From Prorocentrum cordatum (taxonomy: Eukaryota; Sar; Dinophyceae; Prorocentrales; Prorocentraceae): a stretch of DNA of 64,000 nucleotides. Where the stretch lies: the NCBI GenBank assembly GCA_963575745.1, contig CAUYUJ010015009.1:156273-220272 (forward strand). The letters run 5' to 3'. A program made the translations under genes and the position numbers. The notes beneath the pieces were generated by a model. It was not told the origin of the DNA and searched no databases. It saw only the letters and a program-made list of their open reading frames with translations. Shown piece by piece: positions 19,872 to 30,556 of this stretch. Positions within the stretch are counted from its first letter, which is position 1. The number at the start of each line of letters is the position of its first letter.

Positions 19872-20709
19872 AACCACCGGAACTACGCTTTGGCGACAGC
19901 TGATCAACCCTGGGACGGTCGAAGTGGTCTTTGACCAGCTGCGCATCCGTGAAACAAATCTGACGGCTCGCCTGCAAACGTGACAGCCTGGCAGAAAGCA
20001 GCAAACTCTCCAGCAGGGGCAGTCTGAGGATAGCAAGGGGGGGGGAGGGCCGTAGAGCTTGCGGAGCCTCCTACAGCACGCCAAGAAGGGGACTCCTGAA
20101 AAAAAAGGACACCTTCCCAAGCTTCTCTCAGCTCCCTGAACGAAATAGAGCAAGGCCCTAACCTGAGAACACCACAGCTCCTTGTGCCACCTCAAGGTTG
20201 GCGAAACCGCGCCAACCCACGCGGGGCCCCCTTCCAGGTGGGACAAAACGGTCAGGGAGCGTTGGCCAGCCGAAGGTTTCATGGTAGATGCCGCTGCCCT
20301 GCGAATGAGCAGCAACTCGTGATCCGTGACTCCTCTCACCTCGCTGCCGTAGAGCAGGCCAGGGAGAGGTCCAGCAGTGCAAACGCGAAGAGTTCTCCGA
20401 GGCCCCGCGGCCTGCCTGAGTCCAGCCACTCTGGCCGTGCGTTTCCTGAAAAGGTGCCTCCTGACTTTCTGCTTTTTGTTTCGGCCCCGGACCCTAGAAC
20501 TCTTCCCGACGGAGTCGTCAAATCCCAAGGTTAACAGCGCTGGAGGTGATTAGGCCCGTGAGCTCAACTCCAAGATTAACCTGGGTGGCCCTGCCTAACT
20601 TGGCCGACGAACAAATGAGGCTGGATTTGTCTGCCGCCACCTGAGCTCCGATGCCGTCTACGATGGCGGCGTGGAGCTGGGGCGCGCCCTCTGTGATGGC
20701 ACCCGCCAC
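18760..20709 (-). pseudogene. LINE-C connection, RNase H-like and C-terminal region
   Basis: After the RT comes a connection region (20709-20150) with PGLLYGSEV, LIRRAAAST and GGPAWVGAVSPTLRWHKELW, typical of dinoflagellate LINEs downstream of YIDD. Near 19700-19600 the frame reads VLQKVKAHLS...RYGNHHADVGAKSA. This fits the end of RNase H (H of the VKAH motif, D of the GN..AD motif); the earlier catalytic carboxylates are not visible. A 36-unit (GA)n stretch splits this domain. The last part (19516-18760) is Cys/His-rich with SCTKC, ICGL and LHPKRPGV, resembling terminal knuckles of such elements. Several frameshifts. Confidence 0.55.
19794..19880 (+). repeat. (GA)n microsatellite inside LINE-C
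   Basis: About 36 GA units with one GC variant, expanding inside the RNase H-like region. The coding strand reads TC and adds Ser-Leu or Leu-Ser repeats. Confidence 0.95.
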
Positions 20710-20719
20710 AAAACTAGAC

Positions 20720-22294
20720 GTGCCTACCGCGCTGAGCCCAGAGTCGTCTATGTAGAGCGCCAGCTCAGCACCCTGCCTAAACCTAACACAATCGAGCTAT
20801 TCCACAGAATTGATCCTAATGAGAGTCGTCGCCAGGGAACACCCCGCAATGATGCCAGAAAGCGCGAACCAAGGGCCGTCCAGGCAACCGCCCAGAGAAA
20901 GAGACCTCGGGGCCCGATAGGCCCTAACGGCCAGCTTGGCCATAGCCGGGGGGAAGTCTAACATTAAACACCTGTCCAGGAGTCGCTCGAGGTGAATAAG
21001 CTCGTAGTATTTGAACATGTCCTGAAGAAGCGTAGCCGCATGCAATTGCTGAGTGGCGCCGCTTTCGCTGCGGAGGCTCTGGCGCCGCGCAGCATCGGCC
21101 GCCCCCTGGTACTTGCCCGCGGCAAAGTGGGGACGAGCGTGCGCCCCCTCCCAGCTCTCGGCGAGGCACCGCCGCGCTTTGCCACACAGGCGATAGGGCC
21201 CCATGAAAATCCCAATGGGGCGAAAACCCCCGCTCGGCTTCCCCGGGAGGGCCAGAGCGGTGGCGTCCAGCTGGGCTGGGAGCATGCTAGAAATCCCCAT
21301 CGCCTGCAGGATCCTGCACAAGGCCAGGGCCCCAGGACAAGAAATCATGCTAAAGTGTTTCATGTGAAAGCCGTCCACCCCAACCGCCGAGGTCGTCTTG
21401 TAAGTCCTGGAGATGCGAAAGAGCTGCTCGGGGTCCAAAGGGGGGGGCCCAGGGGCAGGCTCGAAATCGGCGGCAGGGCCCCCGAGCAGTGGGGAATCCG
21501 AAGCGCGCCACAGCTTAGTAAACTTGCGGCTCTCCTCAGCCAGCAAGGCCCTCGGGTTGCTGACAACGCAGCCGTTGGCCGAGAGGGTGGGCGAAGGTTT
21601 CCACGGCTTGGGTTCGGAGGTAACCATGTGAGCACGTTTGGCCCCCTGGTCGATGTTATCCCTCAGCCAGCTGCGCCGGGGCGCCAAGCTCTTGTCTCTG
21701 GCGCTGCTCTCAGCCTTAGAGACAACCTCCGAGGCTAAGAGAGACAATTCAAAAACCGTCTTCTGATGATCACTGTAATGGCCCGTGTCCAACTGGCGGA
21801 CCGTGGACTGCAAAGTGTCCGGCAGACCCCGCTGACCCCCCAAATGCCCCTCGACAAAGGGGAGGGGGGGGGGGGGTCAGAACGCGGGGCCTCGGAGCCC
21901 AGAGGTTGAGGGGCGGGGGAGAGGAATGCGACAAATTTAACCTAGAATTGGACGTGTGGTCGTCGTCGTCGCCGTCGCCGTCTTCCCCAGGCTGGGTTTG
22001 GTTGTTGGCTCTCTCTTGAGTCGGACTAGACGCCTTGCAGTCCAAGATGCGATTATATAGCCACCTGACAGAGTGCAGAAATGGGTGCCTGAGCGGTTCC
22101 CTGTCGCGAGAGAACGCTGGCTTCCAGACGAGCTGAGGGCCCTTGCCCCTAGCGCCCCAGTAAGGCAGAGAGACTTGGGTGGCGTTGGCGACCTCAACTT
22201 CAGCAAGGTTGGCCCACCACTTGTAAGTGCGATTCAGCAGCCTCTGAGTTCCCTGCCCTCGACCCCCCCTCGCAGCCTCAAGGGCCGCGTCCAA
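20720..22294 (-). pseudogene. LINE-C pre-RT linker and reverse transcriptase
   Basis: The linker (22294-21770) carries NRTYKWWANLAEVEVANA. The RT frame 21843-20797 has TTSAVGVDGFHMKHF (motif 1), LALPGKPSGGFRPIGIF (motif 2), LQDMFKYYELIHLERLL (motif A with Asp), LSLGGC, and SGIIAGCSLATTLI (motif B). A frameshift near 20800 leads to LALYIDDSGLSAVG (motif C, YIDD) at about 20725-20765, preserved in another frame. The catalytic triad can be read across the break. Motif B and YIDD place it apart from the LINE-A/B type. Confidence 0.8.
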
Positions 22295-22479
22295 AACTCC
22301 AAGAACAGGGTCCCAAGAAAGAGGGTTCCCGAGTAGGACCGATGGCCCTTTGAGGGGGGAGGGGGGGGGGGGGGCTTCCGAAACACAAGCACTTCGAGCT
22401 GAGCAGGGGAGGGGGATAACTCAAGATCCACAGGAGAGTGGGGAGTTAGGGGGGAATTACGATTGACTGTCACCTGCCT

Positions 22480-23100
22480 GACGACCTTGGAAATGCCAGC
22501 AGAGACAACGAAGAAGTCCGAGACCTTGAGGCCCCCCCGTGCTGCGGAGCGTGTAATCTCCGTCGGTCGGGGTGATCATCTGGCCTTTAAACTCGGACAC
22601 GAACCGATAACTGTTGAAATTCACCAGGCGTCATATTGAAGTCGCTTCCCAAGATGACTGGGAGGTCAGAGTGAGAAAGTCATGCACGGATATGCGACAA
22701 TAGCTCCACGTTGCGCTCAGACAGACCCTCGGCATCATGGAGATATGCTGATCCGACGAGGACCTGAAAACCTCCTGGAATGTCGACCACACAAGCTCCA
22801 GCACTATGGGGGGGGGGGGGGGGGGGGGGGGGGGCAGAACGAAGCCCGACGACAGCGTGTGAAGCCCAGGGTAAGATCTTGCCAAAACTGCGACTCCCCC
22901 AGACGATCCCGTACCCTCCCCTCGCGCTGCCGCCGCCCAACGCGACTTCCAGCCGCGACGAAAGAGCCACTCTGATGCCTTGGAGATGTCTTCTTCGGAA
23001 CACAGGTGATGCTGATGAACTAGCAACACATGCGCTGAAGTCATGGGTAGCCAATTGAGCTTAAGTGACAGCCAACCTGTAACATTGCACGTCTGGACGC
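22480..23100 (-). pseudogene. LINE-C APE-type endonuclease
   Basis: TCNVTGWLSLKLNWL (Asn motif), LLVHQHHLCSEEDI (position of the Glu-type QE motif, here HQHH), EWLFRRGWKSRWAAA, SSGGVAVLAR and VILGSDFNMTPGEF (Asp/Asn motif) occur in order. The last is in a different frame from the first four. A run of 27 G at 22808-22834 (C on the coding strand) lies between SGGVAVL and SDFN and would scramble the frame. The C-terminal part reads SDFFVVSAGIS with a later PHSPVDL. The usual catalytic Glu is not evident. Confidence 0.65.
22808..22834 (+). repeat. 27-G homopolymer
   Basis: An uninterrupted run of 27 G, the longest in the window, inside the endonuclease of LINE-C. It may be of uncertain length in the assembly. 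Confidence 0.9.
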
Positions 23101-23234
23101 AGGGCGAGAAGTTCTCTAAAGCAGGAGGAGCTGACGGCCTTAGAGAACCTTCCACAGGGGCTCCAAGGGCCACATCCTTGCTAAGGAGAGGGGAATAACC
23201 AGACGCATCACATTGAATGTGTGACAAGCTGCTG

Positions 23235-24392
23235 CTACCCAGGAGAATATGAAGCAGCACCAGCAGACGCAGCAGTCCTGGCCGTCTTCGCTGCTGCCAC
23301 GATGAACGAAGAGACACGCTCCCTCGACTCAGCCGAGACAGCCTCAGACTGCGCCTCCTTCCAAGCACGCAACACATTGTCGAACGCACCAGAACCAGCA
23401 GGAACAACCTGGGGCATAGCTTCATCTCCAGGCGTGCCAGTCCCCGCCCCAGCCCCTGAGCCCGTCCCCCCCACCCACATCATCAGCAGCAGCACCGCCA
23501 GCTCCGCTGGCAGGCTGCGGCCCTTGGGCAAAAGACTCGCAGCTCGGCTTGAGCTTGGCCCAGCCCTCGCGGATCGCCGCCAGGTCGCCCGACGCCAACA
23601 CGGAGTCGAAATCGGACATGTGACCCTGGAGCTCCGCCGCCTGCGGGGGCGGCGGCAGGTCAGCAACCTTCGCCGCCAGCTCGAGGTAGCGAGCCTTGAG
23701 CTGAGCCTGCTGGGCGGCCGCCTCGGCCCGCTTCTCGTTGGGCTCCTTGAGACGCACCTGGGCGTCACTGATCTGCTTGTCGAGGGAGACCACTGTGCGT
23801 TCGTTCTTCTCCAAAGCCTGCTGAGCCTCATTGGCCTGCTGACGAATAGGACGAGCTTCCGACTGCCGAGAACGAATAGCCGAGGCAGAGGCCAACACGG
23901 AGCTGTCCACCGCCGCGCGCTCTGGGAAGTCCTCCTTGAGCTGGCCCATGAGCATCTTGATCTGCGATAGCAGCGAAACGGGGTCCGAGGGGAGGGCCAG
24001 CATGCCGCCTCGACCACCGCCAAGACCGCCTGCCCCTTATCCCCCGCCGCCGATGCCGCCGCCACCGCCAGGACCACCTTTGCTTCCCCCCTTTCCGCCG
24101 AAAGAACCTGTGTTCCCGCCCTTGAGACCTTTGTGGGGAGAACCGTCCTTCCACACACCAGCAGGAGAAGGCTGAGCACCAACAGACACATGCGGAATAT
24201 GCGCCCAACAATTAGCACACCACTTGTACCACGGTTTGTTGCACTTCGCAGCGCCGCACGCGAGACATTTCGCACCGATGACCTCATGCTTCGGTCCCAT
24301 GGGAGACACACACGAGTGCAGAACGACAAAACGAGCCAGATTGACCCGCTCGCGCAATGTGCCGTTCTGAAATATGCGCTAGCAAGCCCCAA
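23235..24392 (-). pseudogene. LINE-C ORF1-like region: Cys finger and coiled coil
   Basis: In one frame (24357-24037) it reads KCLACGAAKCNKPWYKWC and ANC, a CX2C..CX2C finger, followed by Gly/Lys-rich sequence. Another frame (24003-23422) has a long Ala/Glu/Gln/Lys-rich coiled coil (RQQANEAQQALEKNER, KRAEAAAQQAQLKARYLELA) ending FDSVLASGDLAAIREGWAKL. Finger plus coiled coil before the endonuclease is a usual plan for the first protein or N-terminal part of dinoflagellate LINEs. No continuous frame joins the two. Confidence 0.55.
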
Positions 24393-24395
24393 GAA

Positions 24396-24413
24396 CTTGG
24401 GCCAGAACGGCTA
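24396..24413 (-). other. Decayed DinoSL at LINE-C 5' end
   Basis: The minus strand reads TAGCCGTTCTGGCCCAAG. It aligns to the last 18 nt of the DinoSL with three differences, all transitions, and abuts the (TCC)n (minus-strand sense) tract. The first four SL nucleotides are missing. Position and sequence match the exact SL copies of LINE-A and LINE-B. Confidence 0.75.
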
Positions 24414-24835
24414 GGAGGAGGAGGAGGAGGAGGAGGAGGAGGAGGAGGAGGAGGAGGAGGAGGAGGGAGGAGGAGAGGAGGAGGAGGAGGAGAGGAGGAG
24501 GAGGAGGAGGGCAGGAACAGCAGGAGGAGGAGGAGGAGGAGGAGGGGAGGAGGAGGAGGAGGAGGAGGAGGAGGGGAGGGAGGAGGAGGGAGGAGGGGAG
24601 GAGGAGGAGGGAGGAGGAGGAGGAGGAGGGGAGGAGGAGGAGGAGGAGAGGAGGAGGAGGAGGAGGAGGAGGAGGAGGAGGAGGAGGAGGAGGAGAGAGG
24701 AGGAGGAGGATCAGCAGGAGGAGGAGGAGGAGGAGGAGGAGGAGGAGGAGGAGGAGGAGGAGGAGGAGGAGGAGGAGGAGGAGGGGGAGGAGGGATGAGG
24801 AGGAGGAGGAGGGGGAGGAGGACGGGTGGCCGAAA
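24414..24835 (+). repeat. (GGA)n tract, about 420 bp
   Basis: GGA/GAGG repeats with a few ACA and TCA variants, starting right at the LINE-C 5' end. Confidence 0.95.
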
Positions 24836-25127
24836 TCCTTCGGAGAAAACCTCCAGGTCAGGACTGGCCCCCGCTGACGCTGACCCACTGTTGGCTTTCG
24901 GAACCCATCTCGGTCGCCATCTCGGCCGTTCCACACGAATCTGGCATCTTCCTGGGAACGACCTCGACGAGGCGCAGCCGATGAGACCCCCCCGTGGCAC
25001 CGATCACCTCCAACAGCTTCAAAATAACATCCCCGAAAAGTCTGGGTTACCTGCGTCCCGAGATTTAGGCTGGGCCTGTGTCCTTACATGCGGATTTTGG
25101 GGCGAAAAAACACGTACAAAAAACACC

Positions 25128-25200
25128 CGACTATCTTTTCACCATCTTTGAATATTCCCCCTGCAGAGGGACAAGCCCGACTTAACCCGAGATGGCTGGG
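25128..25200 (+). repeat. Dispersed repeat with ATTCCCCCTG box, copy 1
   Basis: Shares GACTAT.TTT and TATTCCCCCTGCAGAGGGAC, then AAGCCCGACTTAA, with 42718-42780. The central GCAGAGGGACAAGC portion differs there at only three positions. A further loose match (CAGCCACGAA) lies downstream in both places. Confidence 0.55.
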
Positions 25201-26315
25201 TCCCGTCACGTGCGCCTCGACATGGAACGAAACGCGCCCTCGACGCTTCCTGGGCTTTGCTCGCCGCCGGGGGGCCAGCCACGAAGTCGCCGCGCAGGGC
25301 CGGGCTGCACGGGCTCAGGTCGCCGCCCTCGTCCGCCAGGTTCTCCTCGCACGCGTCCTCGGCAGCGCAGCGGAGGGGCGGAGGGGTTTGGAAGGGTCGG
25401 GCACGCAAGCACACCCGCGGGCAAGCCGCACACGGAGCCCACCGCTCCTGAGGGTGTCCGTGGTTTCAGACGCTCCCTCTTCCAACCTCCCTTGCGCCTG
25501 TGGGCTTGCCCCTCCCCCTCCCCTCTCCCCCTGGGTCTGCTGCAGGGGGGAGGGCGCGAGCGGTCAGCGCGTTCAAGATGGCCCAGGATGGCCCCATAAT
25601 CCTCAAGACAACACCGAAAAGTGGAGTCGCTGATTTCTAAATTCTCGTCTTTTCGCTGCCGATGGTATTCCGAAGCCGCAAGACGGCTCCAAGACGGCCC
25701 CAAGATGGCTCACAGGGGGTTCCGAGAAACGATGTTAGGGATCGAACGGTACGGGGCTGTTTAGGAGCCCTCTTACCCCAAGGTGGTTCCAATCTGATTC
25801 CAACAGGGCTTGCTTTCCTCCAAGATGGCCCCACGAAGGCCCCAACAAGGCACCACGGCCTCCCCAAATGACCCCAACTGGGCTCAAAACTGGCCCAGGA
25901 AAGCCGCAAACTCCCGTATCGAAATATCCGCGAAGGCAATGATAGTTGACTGCTGCCCCTTTGCTTCGTTCCACTGCGTGCTTCCACACATCCCCGTTCC
26001 ATGCAATCCGCCCTGGCGTCGTTGCTGGATGGGCTGGTGGGGACACGCGAAGCGCTCACGACTCGGGGGGATGGAGGGGAGGGGGGGAGGAGACAAGCTA
26101 GGCGCGCTCGCGTCATATCTGACATCCTACCCCTCCCTCCCATCCCTTACCATGGCGTAGATCCCCTCTCTACTCGCACAGACGGATGTCGAGCAGGGCA
26201 ATGATCCCGACAGGGTACGCGATGCATTGTAGAGCACGGCGTGGCATGGCGTAGAAGAGCACCGCAAAGCGTAGTATCAACCTAGCATTGCATTGCATGC
26301 CGTGGCATGGCACGG
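25201..26315. repeat. Unassigned DNA with CCAAGANGGCC block, copy 2 (25560-25890)
   Basis: The motif CCAAGATGGCCCC and variants recur through 25560-25890 as at 4085-4735. On either side I see no gene. At 26079-26150 a polypurine/AAGCT/GCGC../GACATCCTACCCC segment resembles 62180-62260. Confidence 0.55.
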
Positions 26316-26515
26316 GAAATGACGCCAGCGCTGCAGCGGTAGCACGAGTCGGAACGAGCGGAAGCGCGGAAATGAGGCCAACGCTGCAACGGGAGCACGA
26401 TTCGGAAAGAGCGGAAGCACGGAAATGAGGCCAGCGCTGCAACGGGAGCACGATTCGGAACGAGCGGGGCCCGAAAATGAGGCCGGCGCCTCAGCGAGAG
26501 CAGCATTTCGGAAGA
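26316..26515 (+). repeat. 53-bp tandem repeat, about 4 units
   Basis: Units start at GAAATGANGCC at 26316, 26369, 26422 and 26474. They share CAACGGGAGCACGATTCGGA and GAGCGGAAGC. The middle two units differ at only a few bases. Confidence 0.9.
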
Positions 26516-27469
26516 ACAACTGCAGGCGAAAACCCAACTCTGGGGAATCCTGTGTAAAAAACACTACGCGGGGGGGGGCTAATACTTTCAAACCGTCATC
26601 AGGGGAAGAGGGAGAGTAGTATTCATATTGAATAATTGTAGAGCGGGGAGGAAGACTGGGCCCCACTCGCAGCCACAATTCCTGCCTTGCGCGCGGCCGC
26701 CGCTCGCGGCTGCCCCGCTTCCGCCCGGCCCGGCGTCCCGCGGACCGCCTGCTTGCGCTCCGGGGCTTGGCGCCCGAGCCGCAGGGCCCCGGCCTCGTCC
26801 GCGACAGCTTCCCGCCCAAATGCCGGCTTCTCAGGAGCTCGTGGTCGGCCGGCCCCCGGAGAGCCCCAGAGCGGCTCTGGAGGTGGGCCGCGGCAAAAGG
26901 GAGTCATCCAAAGGCCCCGCAGCCCGTCTGCCGCAGACGGGCTGCGGGGGGCCAGCGTGCAGCCAGCAGCGGTGCGGGCGGCCCGCGCAGCTGACCACCC
27001 CCCCTTGATGATCTTTGGGAAGTGGGCTCGTCGCTGCCATGGGGGCTCTTCGCCAGGCCCGCCTCCACGCGGTCGGCAAATCGACGGGCCAAGCGGGTCA
27101 TCTCGTCGTACGCAACGACCAGCAGGATGGCTTGCCGACCCCCGCTGCCCGCGCCTCGGCCCTCTCGGGCGCCACTCTGGTCAGTATTCCGAGGCCCGCT
27201 GAAATGGCAACAGCAAGTGCAATCCCTGCTGACGCCGACGCAGACGGCGACGGCGGTGACGGCGACGTCTCCTCGCGGAGCGCCGGGGAGACGTCGAAGC
27301 CGAGGCCGACGAGCCCGCTCTCGCCCAGCGCCGTTAGCGCCGGGCACCTCCCCAACTCCACGCTGACGTCCTGCTGCGGCGTGCGCGTCGTCGCCGACGT
27401 CCGCGTCAGCGTCGTCGCCGCCGCCGCCGTCATCTTCGTCGCAGTCGTCGCCGTCACCATCATCGCTGC
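26516..27469. other. No gene recognised
   Basis: GC-rich sequence with Ala/Arg/Pro-rich frames on both strands. No recognised protein family or repeat. Confidence 0.4.
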
Positions 27470-27623
27470 CGCGCCGCCGCCGTCGCCATCGCCGTTGCCG
27501 TCGCCGTCGCGGCCGCTGCCGCCCCCGCCGCCGTCGCCGCCGTCGTCGTCGGTCGTCGGTCGTCGGTCGTCGGTCGTCGGTCGTCGGTCGTCGTCGTCGT
27601 CGTCGGTCGGTCGTAGGTCGTAG

Positions 27624-27657
<34 letters not shown>

Positions 27658-27685
27658 GTCGTCGGTCGTAGGTCGTCGGTCGTCG

Positions 27686-27746
<61 letters not shown>

Positions 27747-27950
27747 TCGTTCTCCCCCCTCCCTCCTCCTCCTCCTCCTCCTCCTCCTCCTCCTCCTCCT
27801 CCTCCTCCTCCTCTTCCTCTTCCTTTTTCTTTTCCTCTTGCTCTTCCTCTTCCTCCTCCTCCTCCTCCTCCTCCTCCTCTCTTTTACTCTTTTCTTCCTC
27901 TTCCTCCTCTTCTTCCTCTTCTTCCTCTTCTTCCTCCTCCTCCTCCCAAG
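27470..27950 (+). repeat. (GTC)n then (TCC)n/(CTT)n tracts
   Basis: GTC repeats with GGTC phase slips (27470-27748) pass directly into TCC and then CTTCCT repeats (27755-27950). The switch from one trinucleotide to another without intervening sequence is sharp. Confidence 0.95.
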
Positions 27951-28412
27951 AGGCGAAGGGGGGGGGCGGAGAAGCAAGAGCCGTCTCAAGGCCGCTGCGC
28001 GCGTCGCAGCCAGGGAGAGGGCGGCGCCGCGTGCCAGTGGAGCACGGGCGCAGGTTCCCTGCGGGGGGGGGGGGGGCAAAAGCGGGAGGTGGGCCGCAAC
28101 GGCGGTGACCCCGAAGTGGGGCAGCACGAGTTGCCGATGAGGGCGTAGCCAGTGGCCGCGCCCAAGGCGCGGCCCTGGGCGCCGGCGCGCAACGGCGACC
28201 GGCGGGAGACAAGGCGGGCGCGGCACGGAGGGGCGGCGCCAGCGCGATGGGAGGGGCCCGCAGCGTGAGACCAGGCAGGCGGGCAGGGACCCCCAGGCGC
28301 GAGGGTCACGGCCCCTGAATGGGCCGCCGCGCAGGAGAGAGGAAGGGGGGCGTCGCATTGGCCCGCCGGCGGCGGGCGGGCATTGGCCCGCCGGCGGCGG
28401 GCGGGCAGGTTT
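27951..28412. other. No gene recognised
   Basis: GC-rich sequence. A directly repeated GGCGGGCGGGCATTGGCCCG-type segment occurs at about 28360-28410 (two copies of TTGGCCCGCCGGCGGCGGGC). Confidence 0.4.
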
Positions 28413-28626
28413 GGAATCCCGAAACGGTGCGGTGACAGAACGGCGGTGACCTCGGAACCCCAAGAGACCTCACCGCACGGTCCGTCACAGCACGGTTTTG
28501 GGACCCCGGAGGCCCCTGTCGCCCGAGACGTCCTCGGGGAACGACCCGAGTCCCAAAACCGTGCGGTGAGCCCGAATCCCCACCGACTCACCGCACGGTG
28601 TGGTCACCACCCCGTTTGGGGGCCCC
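28413..28626. mobile_element. Foldback (MITE-like) element, copy 1, complete
   Basis: The ends are imperfect ~24-bp inverted repeats: 28413-28436 contains CCCGAAACGGTGCGGTGAC, and 28603-28626 contains GTCACCACCCCGTTTGGG. Inside is a second inverted repeat, CACGGTTTTGGGAC (28491-28504) against 28550-28563, perfect over 14 bp. Length 214 bp, no coding region. Other copies: 44972-45787 (split by a LINE), 57986-58368, and a partial at 60829-60890. No flanking duplication was identified here. Non-autonomous DNA transposon is the likeliest nature. Confidence 0.7.
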
Positions 28627-29590
28627 CGAGCAGGGTACGCTGCCAGAGCGGGGCGCGCCAGTGCCAGACGCGGGCGCGCGGAGGGGGGTGGATGGCGCGC
28701 CCGCGGGGGGGGCTCCTGTGGCGCGCCTGGCTGGCGCGCGGCAGCTGGAGAGAACGCCAGCCTGGGTGCTCTGGGGCACCACCTGTGGTGGATGGCGCGC
28801 CTGGGGCCCGGCGGCGGGCGCCCCTTGGAGGAGGGGGCGCGCCGTGGGAAGGCGCCTAAATGGTGCGCAGGCCGGTGTTGCAAGGCATGGCGCCTCCATA
28901 GGAGGGGAGGCTGCCGGCGCCGCCTCTCCTCCTCCTCCTCCTCCTCCTCCTCCTCCTCCTCCTCCTCCTCCTCCGCCTCCTCCATCTCCTCCTCCTCCTC
29001 CATCTCCTCCTCCTCCTCCTCCTCCTCCTCCTCCTCCTCCTCCGTCCTCCTCCTCCTCCTGTCTCTCCTCCTCCTCCTCCTCCTCCTCCTCCTCCTCCTC
29101 CTCCTGTCTCTCCTCCTCGACGATGGCTGCTCGCAGCCCGAGAGGAGGATGGCCCTCCCGCTCAGCCGCAGCGCCCGCTGCCGCGCGGGTCCTCACAGAC
29201 CCGGTGCGCTGCGCCCTCCGCCTCGCCGAGGAGCCTGCGAGAGGCGGCCCCGTCCCTGGACGGGCAAAGCACGGGGACCATCACCAAGACCGATTGCAGA
29301 AGCGTCGTCTCGATCTTGGTCAGCGTCCTCCTCCTCCTCCTCTTCCTCCTCATCCCTCCCCCTCCCCCCTCCTCCTCCTCCTCCTCCTCCTCCTCCTCCT
29401 CCTCTTGGTCAGCGTCGATTCGTGGAACATCCTCGCGGATCGGCGGCGGACCAGGACCGAGATCGGCATCGACAAGGCTCCGCGACACTGTGGCCATGGC
29501 CCACGCGATCCTTCCCTCGAATGCCGTGCCGATCCCCCAGACCTCCACCGTCCAATCTTCCTTCCAGCATCGTCATTCGGGCGCACGCTA
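28627..29590. repeat. GC-rich DNA with two (TCC)n tracts (28925-29118, 29326-29406)
   Basis: Between 28627 and 28924 GCGCGC- and GGCGCGCC-type words recur. TCC tracts with CATCTCC and TGTCTC variants follow. The intervening sequence 29119-29325 and 29407-29590 shows no recognisable gene. Confidence 0.7.
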
Positions 29591-30409
29591 GCATGGATGA
29601 TGTATCCATGGATCTGGCGCGCAGGCGCGAGATCCACGGTTCAGCCTCTGCGGCCGACTTCGGTCCCTGGGGCCGTCAAGAGCGACTCGGGAGCAGAAGC
29701 TGGCCCTCGGGAGGGGAGCGGCACTTCTGGGGAGAACCGCCGCTGAACAAATCGAGGGGGAGCGTTTCAAGTTCGTTGCTTTCGAACATTTCGAACAGGG
29801 GGTCTCCCAAACTGCAGTACCCCCCGAGCAAACATCCAAAGGCTGTCATCCGACCCCCCTCGGAAGGGAACTGGGGATGATGAACCCCCACCTGTCTGGT
29901 TCAGGAGGGCAGTTGGGGTTTTGGAACACCCCCCCTCCCCCGGGCGTGTCAACAACCGACAACGACGGCTGGTGACGACGAGGCCGCCGCATCCGACGAC
30001 CGCGACAAACACGACGACAACGAACGACTTCGCCAGCGGCAACAACGGCGACAATATCGACGACGAAGGCCATGGGCGAGATCAGCGGGGCGGGTGAGCT
30101 CCCTCGCTGATGGGGCACAGTTGGGGGAAACATGATAAAACAACCACAGACGACGGCGACGGCGACGGCGACGGGTGACGGGACCCATGTCGGGCGGGCG
30201 GGCGGGACATTGAGGGTAAACCTTACTCGATGATGGGACAAGGTTACAGGAAAGGATGAGACAAGCAACAAACGACGGCGACGATACCGACGGCGACGGG
30301 CGGGGCGCTCAGACGGTCGGGCAGGCTGGACGCGAAACGTCATGTGCAAAACGCTCGTTCGAAGCAGTCGCGCCGTCGGATGCCAGGGCCTCTCCCGCGC
30401 CACCTCCTC
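29591..30409. other. No gene recognised; partial dispersed repeat at 29592-29640
   Basis: 29592-29640 (GATGTATCCATGGATCTGGC, then GCGCAGGCGCGAGATCC) matches the first part of the repeats at 16905 and 61424 but lacks their hairpin. The rest has short CGACGACGG stretches and no protein similarity. Confidence 0.4.
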
Positions 30410-30556
30410 CGTGCCATCGTCCGGGCGTCCGCTCCCTGTGCGCTGTTTGGCTTCGCGCGTGTATTTTTTCGAGATGGCCCGAGATCCGTCGAGCTGCTCC
30501 AGATCTTTTTCTGGCGCTGTCCTCGCCGAGAGGAGGGCACACGTCAGAGCGAGGCC
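30410..30556. mobile_element. Small MITE-like element, copy 2 (degenerate)
   Basis: Matches 58378-58506 in order: CCATCG.CCGG.CGTCC, CTGTGCGCTGTTTGGCTTCG, CGTGTATTTTTTCGA, GCCGAGAGG and a right end CACACGTCAGAGCGAGGCCA. The terminal inverted repeats are degenerate here but recognisable. Confidence 0.6.

Larger units (their letters stand above)
18590..24413 (-). mobile_element. LINE-C: non-LTR retrotransposon with RNase H-like end, 5' end = decayed DinoSL
   Basis: On the minus strand the element starts with a DinoSL relic (24413 to 24396). A region with a Cys4-type finger and a coiled coil (24357-23235) follows, then an APE-type endonuclease (about 23100-22480), a pre-RT linker, RT (21843-20720), an RNase H-like segment interrupted by (GA)n, and a Cys/His-rich C-terminus with stop near 18760. 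GGA tracts of one strand sense flank both ends. It differs from LINE-A/B in RT motif B (GIIAGCSLATTL), in its YIDD box and in having RNase H-like sequence. Every domain changes frame, so the copy is dead. Confidence 0.8.

Noticed and set aside
24284-25151. Gly/Glu- and Pro/Leu-rich frames of more than 230 codons
   Set aside because: Microsatellite translation of the GGA tract at 24414-24835.
25181-25202. SL-like word CCCAGCCATCTCGGGTTAAG on the minus strand
   Set aside because: Several mismatches and one gap, no adjacent retrotransposon start, and the paired repeat at 42718-42780 lacks it.
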